Assembly (NCBI RefSeq): GCF_001659605.2
Contig: NC_035161.2
Location: 34,939,191 to 35,003,190, forward strand
Length of the DNA stretch: 64,000 nucleotides
Direction: 5' to 3'
Source of the DNA: Manihot esculenta
Taxonomy: Eukaryota > Streptophyta > Magnoliopsida > Malpighiales > Euphorbiaceae
The notes below the pieces were generated by a model, which did no database searches, was not told the DNA's origin, and saw only the letters and a program-made list of their open reading frames with translations. Both the position numbers and the translations under genes were made by a program. This document shows positions 13,801 through 27,400 of the stretch, piece after piece (within the stretch, counting starts at the first letter, position 1; each line of letters starts with the position of its first letter).

Positions 13801-16546
13801 CCTATAAACTTGGTCATGACTTATTGATTTAACTTTGGTTCTTCAATTTCAACCTCTTTTGCAGATGTGAAGGCAAAAGTCCTAAATCCTAAACCCTAAA
13901 CTCTAAACCCTAAAACACAGTCTTAGCCTCATTATATCTTAAAGGGGGGGTTTGATTTGCAAGCATATAATCACTAAAATCTTCTTACTTGAAATCCACC
14001 ATTCCCTTTGCCCTTTGTCCCTGTTCCGCATCTTCAGCATTCTCAGATTCATCATATGAAGAGATGCCCTTCTCTTTAGATCCTGATGAACTCTCAATTC
14101 TTCCCTAAGGAACTCCACCTTGATCTTTAGTCCTTTCACTGTTCTTGATCTGCAATGTAGAAACCTGAAGAATAACAGTCTCCTTACCCGAGATTTGCCC
14201 TGTAACCTTTTTCTCTTTCCCTTCCTGCAGATCCTTGAACATTTATTCTTCATTGAATCTGACACTTCTGCTAATGACACACTTCTTCTCCTTTAGCAAT
14301 CAGATCCTGTAACCCCTTTTCTTGCTCTTGGCAATGGTTTACCTTGATCTGTATGGATGTAAGCCACATAACCAAACCTCCTCAAGTGTGAATAGGAAGG
14401 CTTAGTCCCTAACCACATATTCTGGAACATTTAACTCTATACCAGTAGATGGCGACTTATTGATTAGGTACACACATGTAGATGTAGCTTCAGCCCAGAA
14501 GTTTTATGACAGATCCGACTCACTGAGCAAGCTTCTGACCTTTTCCATTATTGTCCTATTCAATCTTTCTGCAACACCATTCTGCTGTGGTGTATAAGCA
14601 CATGTTTTGTGCCTCCGGATTCCCTACTTCCTGCAAAATGAATCAAACTTCTGATTATAGAATTTAAGACTATTGTCTGTTCTCAACGTCATGATCTTCT
14701 CTCCTGTCTGATTCTCCACTAAGCATCTCCATTCCACAAACTTTTCAAAGGCTTCATCCTTTGTTTTTAAGAAAAGAATCCAGACCTTTCTCAAGTAATC
14801 ATCAATAAAGGAGATGAAATACCGATACTTTGACAGAGAAAAATGGATATTTGGTGATCCCCATAGGTTTGAGTAAATGTAGTCAAGAATTCCTTTTGTT
14901 TTATACTTTCCAATCTTAAAGGACAACCTGTGAGATTTACCAAAGATACAATTTTCACAGAAACTTAAAAATGATATATTAGTACCTTGAAGCAGACCCT
15001 TTTTTATCAGAGTCTTCATTCCCTTCTAACTCATGTGTTCAAGCCTGCTGTGCTAAAGGCAGGTTTGATCTTGAGTAGCCTCGGATGGATTTGCTTCGCC
15101 TGAAACCGTTTTGCCTTTTAAAACGTATAAACCTTTTATCAGCTCTCCTTTCATGATGACTCTACAGCCTTTGACAATCTTCATTATGTCTTTCTGAGCC
15201 TTGTACCAGGCCTGTAATTCAAGTGCACTAAGAGAAATAAGATTTTTTTGAGTTCAGGAATATACCTCACTTGAGTTAACATCACAGTCGTGCCATCATG
15301 CATCATGATCTGTACTATTCCAACTCCTTTGACATTGTAGGTTGTGTTGTTTCCCATTTTGACTCTACCTCCATCTCTTTCTTTAAATGTGGCAAACCAT
15401 TCTTTTCTTAGGGTCATATGGAATGTGCAGCCTGAATTAAATATCTACTCTTCTTTAATGTCTAACTCAGTGGTGGACAATACCTTTAAAGTTTCTGCAG
15501 TCAAAACTTCAGAATCTTGCATATTGTTGTTTGCAATTGCCGCTTCACCTTTCTCATTCTGAGAAGCCTTCTAATTGTTTTTCCTCAAGTAGCAGTCCTT
15601 CTTGAGATGGCCTTTCTTGCCACAATACCAGTACTCGACTTTACTCTTGGACTTCAATCTTGCCCTTGTTCTTGTTGTCTCTATGCTCAGATCTTCCCCT
15701 TACTACTAGACCTTCACCCTGATTTCTTGTACCCTTTTGAGCATTGAGTTATGTTTTTTTGGACCTTGCTGCAGTATTCACCTCTTCAGTCGTGATACTA
15801 ATTCTTGAATACTTTAGAACCTCTCTCAACTGTTCATAAGGGGGAGGCAAAGGATTCAATAGATACACTTCTTGGAATTCTTCCTCCACCTGAACCTGAA
15901 GATTTTTCAAGCTAGACATCATCTTTTGGAAAACATCTAAGTTCTCCTCAATGGTCTTGTCCTCGTCCATCTTGAAGCCCGAAACCCTCTGCATTAGATA
16001 CATTCTGTTAGGTAAAGATTATTCCAGGTAGAATTTCTCCAAAAGTCTCCAGATTTCAAAAGCAGTCTTCTCATAAATCACTTTTCGTAGAATCTGATCC
16101 GAGAGACACAGAACTATCAAGTTCCTGACCTTCTTACTCCTTTCTCTTCTTCACCATTTGACCGACTCCTAAATCTCTTTCTCTTTGGACCTTGCTTCTT
16201 GATCTGATGTGATGATTGAAGCAGCCCCAAAAGATTTCAAAGTTCTGAAGTTAAAGAAATATTTTTTTTCTAGACTGGAGTTCTTGGTTTCTTTAATTCA
16301 TTTTGTTCCTCAAAATTTCATGTTTTTGGATTATCATCGAGAGTATCTTGCAGTCCCATGATCTCGAGACTTATCTCGATCTTTTTTTTTTCTAAAGCAT
16401 GAAATCTCCTCTACCACCAAATTTCTCAAGATTAAGTTTTTGCATTGTCGACACCATTCTTTTCTCGACCAGACTTCAAGAAAACTAACCGGTGACTAAC
16501 TTTTCCACTCACAAATCATACTTTGATACCACTTGTTGCAAACCGT

Positions 16547-16558
16547 GCTCTGATACCA
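16547..16558 (-). other. Retrotransposon primer binding site (initiator Met tRNA type)
   Basis: On the minus strand these bases read TGGTATCAGAGC, the standard plant copia primer binding site complementary to the 3' end of initiator methionine tRNA. It marks the 5' side of the copia relic, so the 5' LTR should have ended just above 16558. A second, weaker TGGTATCAAAG match lies at about 16521-16531. Confidence 0.7.
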
Positions 16559-18474
16559 TTTATTATTACTGGAGTTTAAGGCTCCAACAACAATAGTTTG
16601 CTTTTTATTTTTTGTTTAAGCCTCCAACAACAATAGTTTACTTTTTTTTTTTTAAATTTCATTTGCGTTGATTAATCTACTAATGAATCAAAACTTTGAC
16701 TAATTAATCAAATTTCATTTATTATTATCCTCTATTTGAGGATGAATCTTAATAATTGGAAATTGGAATCCATCCATGATGAAATGATTTGTTGAAAGAA
16801 AATAAGATTCTCAGTGTAACAATATACTTGGGAAAGTTGTGCCTAATAAATGAAGGGCCTATTTTATTGATAAAAAAATATTAAATTTATTAATAATGAT
16901 AATATTTAAAAATTAAATAATAAATTTTTTTAAATTTTATTTTGTTAACCCCTTTCATAAATTACCTTCAGTTAGTCGCAACTCCCAAACTACAACTCCC
17001 AATCTAAAAATAGTGAATTATGTAAAAAGGAAAGAAAATTTCCCTTCGCCAAAAAAAAAAACCTTTACTTCCCAATCTTCGACCTATATGAAAAGACATT
17101 TATTTTTTGATAATTTTATTATTTTCAATGAAGAAGTTCATTTTTTTTTCACTTGGAAAATTTTTATTTTTTTTAAATTAAAATCTTTTATAATTTTATA
17201 AAAATTTATTTAAAATCTTTTCGTACTCTTTAAATATTAGTATGATAGTCTATATTTTTTAAATTATTTACAATTTTATCTAATTTTAAAATTAAATTTA
17301 GTAAAAACATGCATAATCCTACATGTTAATATAATGGATATTTTTTATTTTAATAGACTACTTTTACGTTCCTGAATTATGTCAATGTTCTTCTATCTCT
17401 AAATTTACGTTCCTGAATTATGTCAATGTTCTTCTATCTCTAAAACTCATAATTTCACTCAATATTTTGACTCCATCAAATTAACTACAGATTCCTCCAT
17501 CTAATTTCTGTTAATTATTTTATAAATAAAGAAAAATACCAGTAAATACATATAACTTTTTTAATTATTGAGTTATGTTAAAATTGAAACTTATATCACT
17601 ATTTCATGTCCGTCTCCTTGTAGAAAAGGGGTGTAAATATGTCCCAAGAAATTTCATTAGATTTACAATTGACCTCAGAATCCAGGCTTCTAAAGATACC
17701 CAACTGCAGTAGATTAGCATCGTGGAAGCATAAGCCGTGATAAGGAGCCGGTGATGGTCGCAATTGCATGCTTAGAAATACAAGTGTCTGTATAGTTGGC
17801 TAATATATAAGTAGAAAATCAGAAATCAAAAAATAAATTTCTTATTCTAATGCAACCGCTATATACAATGAAATGTATGACCTGATTCTGAGCTGCAGGA
17901 GCTATAAAATAGAATGTGAGAGTTACAAGGGTATAGATAAATATTCTAATCCTTCTTTTACAATTTGTTTCATTTCCTCCTCACCTTATGCCCAAGTCTC
18001 CAACTAGGTTATTGTACATATAATATTCACAGCATAAAATGATTCATGCGGTTGACATCTTAATAGTTTAGTCGTTTGTTATGTTCCTAAAATAATTTTT
18101 TTCAGAAAAAACAAAAAAAGGCATAGAGCCACACGCATATTATACCAAAAGATGGGACCAAAAGAAAAAGCCAACCAATTAGAAAATTAGGTGCATGGGT
18201 ATACCGCAATCGGAAGGGGCACAACTGGTGCCGATGAATCAAATAATTGGAATTAGATTAAAAAACACATCCCCCAATACATCTTCATTTTTTTCTTCAG
18301 AAAAATTACATAGGCCAGGAACATTCATTCAAACCCAAAAGGAACCCTAACAATATTACACCAGAACACTAAGCCGCTCAATATGACTGTATATTTACTT
18401 GTAAAGCCTCAAGCAATGAAATGGTGATTTTCCTTTTTCTTACCAAGCGTTGTTGAAAACCTTAAGGACAGAGT
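16559..18474. other. Intergenic DNA between copia relic and enolase
   Basis: A 28-30 nt motif with CTCCAACAACAATAGTTT occurs twice (about 16577-16605 and 16619-16648), next to where the copia 5' LTR should be. The remainder is AT-rich. The last few hundred nt before 18475 are probably the 3' untranslated region of the enolase gene. No gene is recognised. Confidence 0.4.
17363..17444. repeat. Perfect 41-bp tandem duplication
   Basis: Two adjacent copies (17363-17403 and 17404-17444), each starting TTTACGTTCCTGAATTATG, appear identical by eye. They are isolated and non-coding and look like a recent slippage or repair duplication. Confidence 0.85.
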
Positions 18475-21400
18475 TCAGGTCAGCCTCCAATCTTCACCAG
18501 CATAAACTGCTTGATCACCGAGTTCTTCCTCAATGCGAAGCAACTGCAAGAAGCCTAGGGTATTAAGATCATAATATCCCAATTTTTGTGTTGCATTTAA
18601 CGCAAATATCTACATTGATGACAAGCAGGCATTTCCGTGTTACATATGCATGTCAATCAGAGTGATGAGACTCAAGAATATCACTAACAGGGAACGTGAT
18701 TCCATCCTACCTACTGCCTAGCTTAATAAGGCATGCTACACTAGAAACATGGACCACAATTATGTGCCAAACCCTTCACCTGAGGTAAACTTGCACCTTG
18801 TCAATATTGAAGACTTGAAGGCACTAATAAAGAGAACCCTTCATTTTGGACTAAATTAGTAGCACCACAAAGTAATCAATTAATTTTCTATCTCAATGAA
18901 GGATGATGTTAGCAAATTTACAAGCAATGATTTAATTCAATATTCTGTATTTATTGTTATATTTTATGGCATTAAATTATCAGAGATAATTTAAAGAAGC
19001 TGACTGACGCTAGAAATTAGTTTCCCCACATTCTAATTGTCAAAGGTGATACAGATCAATCTTGCAATAATTGATTGATGGGTTCTACCATGCCAATGCC
19101 CCTCAACGACCACCAACCCCTAAATCCCACCTAATAAAAAATGAAAAGAAAAAGAATAACTGTAGAAAATACTGAAGAATGCCTATGGAAGAAAACTTGT
19201 ACAAGTTGTCGATATGAATTGAACCTGGTTATATTTTGCCAGTCGCTCTCCCCTGCAAGGAGCACCTGCCTTGATCTGACCAGCGGCCAACGCAACAGAT
19301 AAATCAGATATGAAAGATTCATCTGTTTCCCCACTTCTATGAGATGCCACCACTCCCCATTGAGCATCCTTTGCCAGCTTTACTACTTCTAAGGCCTCTG
19401 TTACTGTCCCAATCTGGTTTATCTGGATTTAAGCCACAGAAATAGAACATAAGTGGCCTTCACAACCATAGATTATAGTGAGAGAAAAGGAGGTGCTTTA
19501 TTGGAGAATGCTAAACCATACATAATGCAACTCATAGTATTCTCCTAGGCATAAAATAATTCAAAAAACAATATTGTTTCCCCTCTTACCAAGCTAGAGG
19601 TAGCCTGAATCAGAAGCCTTTTATTTTCATTTTGAAGATCTCTCATTTTTCAGTAAGGAAAGATATTCAAAACTAAGTCACTGCATTTTAGCACACTTGA
19701 GGCCCAATTGGCCACCACCTAGGAATAATATTTCTGCCAAAAACAGCTCAACAGCAGGGCCAAACAGGCAGCATTAGATGTTGTAGCAGTTCATCCAAGC
19801 ATAGACATATAGGTGCATACCTTGAGAAGAAGAGCATTACAGGTGGACTCATGGATTGCTCTCTCAATACGTTTTGGATTTGACATCAACAAGCCATCCC
19901 CTACTACCTGCAAATGATCCTCTCCATATTTACCTTTGCTATACAAAACATTCATGAGAAGAAACGCATGCAACCAATTAGAACATGTTGCAAACAAACC
20001 TGACAGAGTCCAAGGCTCGTAAAATACTTGATATGTTCCCAATCCTCCTTATCAAATGGATCTTCAATTGAAACTATTGGGTACTCTGAAATAGCAAGAA
20101 TGGACATTAATGCGGTAGTGAAAATGGATGGCAGCAAGAGACCAAATAATGTAAAACAAAGTAGCATACCATTACATAGTTCTTTGTACATCTCAATCAT
20201 ATCCTCTCCTGACTTGAAATTTTGCCCTGACCTATTAGGAGATTTGAAGTCCAAATCATACTTCGTACCTATATTTAGGGTGGAAGAATTCCCAAGAAAA
20301 GGAAAATACAGGCTGTTAGCAAGCAGCATATGTGCACAAGGGAAATCCACAGTAGCAGAATCCCAGTTGGATATTATACAGAAAGAGAAGGAAAAGGAGC
20401 AGCTTCAGGGTCTGACATAAATTTTTTTATATGAAATTCGCAAATGAATAAAAGATGATTCATGCTTATAAACAATACAATAAGATCAAGCACAGCTATC
20501 AAAAACTGAGGATAGCTACAGAGAAAAAATGTTGATTACCTATGCAAAAAGCAGTAGCAGCAACATCAATTGCTATTTTTATTTTTCCATTATATCCTGT
20601 TCTATTGATGGCCTCTTTCACAAGATCCAAGCCTTCTTGAACACTGCCATAATAAGAGAAATAACAAGATTGAAAGACAAAAAATATATATATTATTCAA
20701 CAAATATAACTGTTGGAGAATAGAAAAGAGATGGAGAAAAAGTGGGAGAATCCCACATCGGTAGAGTAAAAAGAAAAAGAAGGAGCCTATAAGTTGGGTG
20801 GAGCCTACGCCAAATTGCCTTTGGGCATTTTGGAGAAGCCCACCACAATAAGACCACACAATCAGGATTTTAGCCCAGCACTCTCATCACATGTGAACTT
20901 GGACCAAGGCCCATCAACAATTCTAACATAGTATCATAGCCAAATGGCTTCACGGCTCACGGCCTATGAAAATCCAAGGTCCAAGAAAATTCCATGGGGG
21001 TTGGGCTGGCAATTACAAGCCAAACCCACAAAAAAAAATTTTCAAGATTTGCGGCCCAAGATTTGAAGCCCAAAGATGAAGGCTCAGTAAGTAATACCTA
21101 GACATGTTGAAAAAAACTAAGGCCCAAGACCTACAGCCCAAGAATAGAGGCTCAGTGAGAAATATCCAAATGAAAAGCTGAAAGGCATGTGACCTCTTGA
21201 GATTCAATTAGAGTACAAGCCCAGACAAAAATGAAAAAAGAGATCTGAGGCCTCTAAGACTCAATGAACACAAGCTCAGGATGCCTAGATGAACAATAAG
21301 AAAGCAAGTCACAACTGGACTAGACCAGTTGGACTTGAGGAGGAGTGTTGGAGAAAAAGTGGGAGAATCCCACATCGGTTGAGTAGAAAGAAAAAGAGGA

Positions 21401-24400
21401 GCTTATATAAGTTGGGTGGAGCCTAAGCCGAATTGCCCCTGGGCATTTTGGAGAAGCCCACCATAATAAGACCACACAATCAGGATTTTGGCTCAATACT
21501 CTCATCACATGTGGATTAGGACTAGGGCCCATCAACAATTCTACCAATAACCTCTTTTAGTGGTGAGTAAATGGTGATTGCATAACTATTTGAGACAAGA
21601 TATTGTCACTTCTAAAGATTTGTGAATGGAATGTTCTTCTTTTTAACTTCCTTTTTAAAAAAACTAGTTTTTGGGAAGTGATTTATGCAGGAAACATGAT
21701 ATTGTCGATGCAGTTTCCTCTTCCATTATTCTTGTGATGTGAAATTAAATTTTTGGAGGGTGAAGTAGAAAGTAGGACCATCAAGCATGATGCAAAAGAA
21801 ATGCTTACCTGGAGATGTTTGGAGCAAAACCACCATCTTCACCAACATTACATCCTTGTTCACCATATTTTTCTGTAATAACAGCCTGTCCAATTTAATT
21901 AGAGAAATTACCATCAGTGGATGAATGGAGAAAAGGAGGGGAAAAAAAGTCGTCAGCAATAGCCTTAAAATCAGGATTTCAGCTTAACACAGAAGGAATT
22001 CTCAAGAAGAAGAATTGAGAGAATAGAGAGGTGGAAAAGATAATTAGAAAGCGCAATACAGAACCAAAAGTTAGAAGAAAGAATATATGGTATTGTATTA
22101 AGTTTCAGAATGGGTATCTTATACAGGTATGCTTCTTTACTTGTACTATCTTGTTACAATAACCACCTATCACATCAGCTCCTATAACTGTCTTTGACTT
22201 CTCATAACCTCCTAACAGCCACATGATGAATCCCCCCCCCCCAAAACCAAAAAAAAAAAATTACAATTCCTGAGACTACCCAGGCAATACCAGCTATAGT
22301 TCTACTCAGCCTTCTTATACTTCTTCCCTATGTAATGACAAAAAGTGTCTTACATAAACAGGAAAGCTCACCAAATAATCATGTGTATTCACTACCTAGG
22401 GAACATGGATGGAATATCAGAATCAAAGTTACTATTGGCCTGTCCATTTATAACAAAAACAACCTATACATTATCCCTAAAGAAAATATTCCAATTTATT
22501 TTTAAGATTGAAAAGGTGTTTGATTACATGTGCACATATTCACATGTATACAGAATACATGAAAGTAGAACAGAAGCATGAAGCATCGACCCCAAGACAA
22601 GTTTGCAAAGTGCACAGTGAGTTGATTCTATTGCATCTTAGAGAACAAGTAATGGTATATCTAAAATAATACCAGTCATCCTTGTTGCCTTGGACTTTAA
22701 TTGTATATATGACCACTTTTTAAGACCAAGGTTCAACCGTTGTTAGATAAAAGAAACAAAAATGTGAAAAGTAATAATAATGATGATAACATATGCACAA
22801 GTATAAAAAGAAAAAACAAAATAACCAAATCATTTATATACAGGTATAACCTGAAAATAAAGCTGGGGCAAAGACCAAGAATTATTGAAAGTTAAAGTTC
22901 TGAAGGTAATTCATATCAAGTAAATAAATCACCTTTAAATGATGATATGTCTCAGAGCCCATTTGCAGTGCCTCAGCAAATCTACCAGCACCAATAGGGA
23001 GAATCATGATTTCCTGATAAAATTTTCAAGTGCATTTTTTTTCCATTTAGTTAGAAATTAACAAGTACAATGAAGTTTGCATATGTAAAAAATCTAACTT
23101 GTAAAAGAGGCAACATAAATAGATAGACGTAGAAACATATAGTAGAAATATAAAAATCATGTTTGCATATATTTAAATTCTAGGGGAAAATTTGAACTCA
23201 AATAAATGATCCAACGAATGAAGCAGTAAAAAATAACTAAACTTCATGCACCATTAATTGGAAGACAAATCAAATAAATGCCAAGAGAAAACACACAACA
23301 ATTAAAAAAAAAAAATTCTGCACTACCCACAACTTCAATTAAACAAAAAAAATGGCGCTTCTAAAGAGATAGTAATGAGAAACTGCATGCTCACGGTGCT
23401 GTGAGCCAAAAAAAAAAGTATAACATGCTACAAGATCAACTTCCTTCAAGCATAACAATGTTATTAAATAGTTCTCCAGTGATTCCATACACAGAACTAA
23501 TTCTTATAAATAGGAAGCTGGAACTAACTATCAAGGATTAAGCCTCGACAGAGAAAGTACAAATGAGAATAAAGAAGAAGAATGAGGTGAGAAGAGGAGG
23601 TACAGATGAGAGAAGAAACAAAAGATTTTGGGAGAAAATGGTGATTGTATTTTATGCATGCCCAGCTTGTTACATCACTCTCCCCTTGATACAAGAATCG
23701 GAGTCTAACAAACTCCAACAACTTTTCCCTCCAATTACAGCTGCCACACTGCCACGTATTTACTTGCTTAAAATTCCACTATATCTATCACTTATTGACT
23801 TTCTTATTCCTTGGGGTATATGTGACAGTACCCTCCCAACAGAGTCTTCTTGTCCCCAAGAAGATACAAACTCAGGAAACTATGACAAAAGGAAAGATTG
23901 ATCTTCTCAAGTGACCTCTTCAGCAAACAACTGAGACCACTTGATTAATCCCTAGCAAACTCTGTTACCTTGCCTTAGAACAGTCCTCTTCTTCAAAACA
24001 GCTTCAGGATAAATTAGAACTTCATCTTCCTGGTAAGCAAGCAATTCCTAGACAGCCACTTTCTCATCTCCCACCTTTCTTTTCAAAAGTGACACATGAA
24101 AAATAGGGTAACAGTAGAGTCAGGTGGCAATGGAAGTTTACAAGCAACAGCTCCAATTTTGCTAATCACCTGATAAGGCCCATAATACCTGGCAGCCAAC
24201 TTAATACTCTTCCTAAGGGCTAAAGAAGTCTGTTGATAAAGCTACAATTTCAAGTAAACCCAATCCCCACCTAAAATTCTCTCTCAGATCTTCTCTTGTC
24301 ACCGTACTATTTCATCCTATTTTGAGCCTTTAACAAGTTTTCCCTAATGAATTGGGATAGTTGCGGCCTTTCCTGTAAAAACGCAGCCCCAGCTCCTACT

Positions 24401-27400
24401 TTACCCTCTTCCCTAGGCAAAAGGACTAAACAACCATGCTTATACCTATAGAGAGCTTCAAATGGAGAGATTTTTAAGACCCCACGGTGACTTGTATTGT
24501 ACCACCATTCTGCCAAAGCCAACCATTTACTCCAAGAATGGGGCTGTTGAAAGGCCAGACATCTCAAATATCCTTCCAAGCACTGATTCAACCTCTCTAA
24601 TTGGCCATCAGACTGTGGATGATAAGCAGTGCTATATGATAGCTTTGTTCCCAAGCTTTTGAATAACTCCTTCCAAAATAAACTAGTAAACAGTTTATCC
24701 CTATTAGTCACTATGGCCAAAGGCATACCATGCAGCCTAAAAACAGTTGGCTACCACAGCAACAGCTTAGGCCAAAAGAAATGCCTCTTAAGCCTGACAT
24801 AAGTAGCATTTATGCCTAAATGTCCCCCCAATAGAGAATTATGATAGAGGTCCAACATCTGAGTCCTCAAGAATCCATGACTACCCACATAAATTTGTTC
24901 TTTATGATACAACACCTCTCCTTTGAATAAGTACCCTGGAAGAGCCTGGTCATCAATGGTAAGCTAAGTAATGATTCTAGTAGCCTGAGTGTCTGTGTCA
25001 TAACTTCCAGGAATTAGTTTTACCCAACTAGGCTGAATAGAGCACTCAGTAGCCAGTAAAATATTAGATATAGATAGGCCTCTTGGAAAAGGCATCTGCC
25101 ACCTTGTTATCCACCCTTCTTGTACAAAATTTTATATTGCAAACCCAACAATTTAGACACTCCCTTAACTTGGAGATTTATATGCAGCCTTTGTTCCAGT
25201 AAGTACTTGATACTCTCATTGTCTATTTTGATAAAAAATGGTCTCTGCTATAAGTGATGCCTCCACTTGGGTACTGCAAACGTTATGGCTACCAGCTCCC
25301 TTTCATAAACCGACAATTGTTCAGCTCTTGGACCAAAAGCCTTAGAAATATAGGCTACAGGATGCCCATTCCATAGCAGCACTACTCCCATTCCACAACC
25401 ACTAGCAGCACTACCTTGGCTACCATCCAGTGCATGTATAGACAAGGTTGACCTTGCATTTCCTCTTCCTCTAACACATTATGTCACTCCTCTCCCTCTC
25501 CTGACTTCATTCTAGTAGCCCCTCCTTCCTTATCTTGCACTTGTACAACCATTAATGACTTTGAGCACTTGTACAACCATTAATGACTTTGAGCACTTGT
25601 ACAACCATTAATGACTTTAACTTACACTGGTGGTCTGGATAACACTTGTCTGCACATTTGAAATAGGGTTTGGGTTGTGATTGTTTAGCAAAGGTGGAGT
25701 TGTTATTGTTGGTCGAAGCAATTGGGTATTGGCTTGGTTGACAGAGGATTGGCTAGTGGTAGGTCTAATTTTATGTAATGGATTGGTTTTATTCAGGCTG
25801 TAATTTGAATATGAAATTGGAGGTTTAGGAGCACAAGGAGAATTTTGATTGAGGAAATTAGTTTTTGGCTGAAAGTTTTTATAATAAGGAGGCATTCTCT
25901 TGGTATTGATAAGAAATTGTTCTTGGAATTTCGCCACCCAAAAGGCATGAGCAAGGTTTGTAGGTTTCAACACCCTCACTATGGGTCTAATCTCATCTCT
26001 TAAGCCTCCCATGAACACATAGAGGAAGTAAGGTTCTCCTAGACTAGGCATTACCATCCGGAGATCTTCAAACTTGTCTTGATATGCTTCTATAGTTTCC
26101 TCTTGTCTAATTCTTATAAATTCTTCTACAACATCCTCCAATCCTTCCTCTCCAAACCTACTACATAATTCTCTTTCAAAATCCTCCCAATTATGTGGTC
26201 CTTCCTCCTTCATCCAATTATGAAACCAAACATCCGTCCTATGCATAAAAAACAAACTTGCTACTCTAACCATTTGCTCTCTTGGCGCTCCATACAATTT
26301 GAAATACTTGATACATTTTCTAATTCAAGCCCTATTACCGGAGGTATACCCGCAGTTGTACCTTGCTCGCCACTGCCTTCATAACTCTCTCCAATGCCTC
26401 TTTTACCCTTCTCTAATGCTACGACTCCAAAAATGCTTCGCAATTCCTTCAAAATCACATTTCATGTTTTCACCGCGCTCTGCTTGATTTCCTCTCATCA
26501 TTCCTCCTTATCTCTTTTCAACGCCTCCTGCAAAGTCTTAATACTTGATTCCTAGTTGATTGCTCCAAATCAAGTCATCATGCGACAATTGGATTTCAAT
26601 TGTGTTGAATCCCACAACGGTTGTGAAAAGGGGTAATGTGCCCTTTATATGGGCCATAGGCACTCCTCCCTCTTGAGCTAGCTTTTGGGGTGAGTTAGGT
26701 CTGGCCCAAATTTAACAAATTGGATCACAAATTTCCTCACTCCTTCCGGCCCTCACAAACCGGCTTTGATACCAAATGTCAAGGATTAAGCCTTGACATA
26801 GAAAGAACACATGAGAATAAAGAAGAAGAATGAGGTGAGACGAAAGGGAGGTATAGATGAGAGAAGAAACAAAATATTTTGGGAGAAAATGGTGATTGTA
26901 TTTTATGCATGCTCAGCCTGTTATATCACTCTCCCCTTTATACAAGAATCAGAGTCTAACAAACTCCAACAACTTTTCCCTCCAATTACAGCTCTCACAC
27001 TGCCACTCATTTACTTGCTTAAAATTCCACTACATCTATCACTTATTGACTTTTTTATTCCTTCAGTATATGTGACACTAACCTATCCTCTTCCCAAATG
27101 AAGAAAGAAGAAGAAAAGTTTAATAACTGAGAAGATATGTGTTTTATCCTGATGCCCCATCTCATAAATTTCTATTTGCCCTATTCCCAAATCTCAAAGG
27201 AAACTCCAAACTTAAGAATTTTCCATTTGAAGTCATCACAACAACTTTTTTCTCATGCTACTGTGTAATCCTAACAAATATCAAGTGAAAAAATAGTTTT
27301 AAGAATTAAATAAATGCATACATTTGAATTCTTAAAAGAATTTAAATAGAACATGCCTGAATGGCTAGATTACTTCCAGAATGTTTACCACCACTTATGA

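Larger units (their letters stand above)
12663..16558 (-). mobile_element. Decayed Ty1/copia retrotransposon
   Basis: Pieces of a copia polyprotein lie in order on the minus strand. A gag (UBN2-type) fragment is at 16003-15749. A protease-region fragment is at 15417-15184 (KMGNNTTYNVKGVG and VRYIPELKK). The GAG-pre-integrase/integrase core is at 15019-14624 (FGKSHRLSF and FISFIDDYLRKVW). A reverse-transcriptase end plus RNase H region is at about 13330-12663 (GTRLDLAYPVAV, CDSDYATDLDKRRSVS, VEVFCDSQSAISLSN, ERTKHIDVRLYFIRYLI). Frameshifts and stops separate the pieces and most of the reverse transcriptase is missing. The tRNA-iMet primer site at the upstream end fixes the orientation. Neither LTR is clearly visible, so the element is an inactive relic. 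Confidence 0.85.
23529..27077 (-). mobile_element. Internally deleted Ty3/gypsy retrotransposon in ENO3 intron 5
   Basis: LTRs of about 300 bp (23529-23827 and 26777-27077) flank 2.95 kb. The outer flanks share CTAAC (23524-23528 and 27078-27082) as target duplication. On the minus strand, a primer-site-like TGGTATCAAAGCCGG lies 2 nt inside the 5' LTR and a purine tract GGGAGGGTAC precedes the 3' LTR. The coding relics run gag (26297-25617, with the WFHNWM and [10 protein letters not shown] blocks), RNase H (25445-25248, [20 protein letters not shown]), the zinc-binding region near 24840-24780 ([17 protein letters not shown]) and the integrase core (24726-24307, [20 protein letters not shown]). 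The integrase C-terminal part (about 24300-24060) has stops. Protease and reverse transcriptase are absent. By hand count the LTRs differ at about two dozen positions. Confidence 0.92.

Noticed and set aside
13880..13920. Telomere-like CCTAAA repeats
   Set aside because: Only four degenerate units within a decayed retrotransposon. Too short for a telomeric site and better read as chance or LTR content.
20028..20420. 130-codon plus-strand frame
   Set aside because: It overlaps enolase exons 9 and 10 on the minus strand and is a shadow frame.
23563..23901. 112-codon frame and its twin at 26811-27101
   Set aside because: Both lie in the two LTR copies of the gypsy element. Their similarity reflects the LTR repeat and not a gene family.
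25537..25620. CRISPR-like array
   Set aside because: The units are head-to-tail without spacers and lie within a plant retrotransposon. They are a simple tandem repeat.
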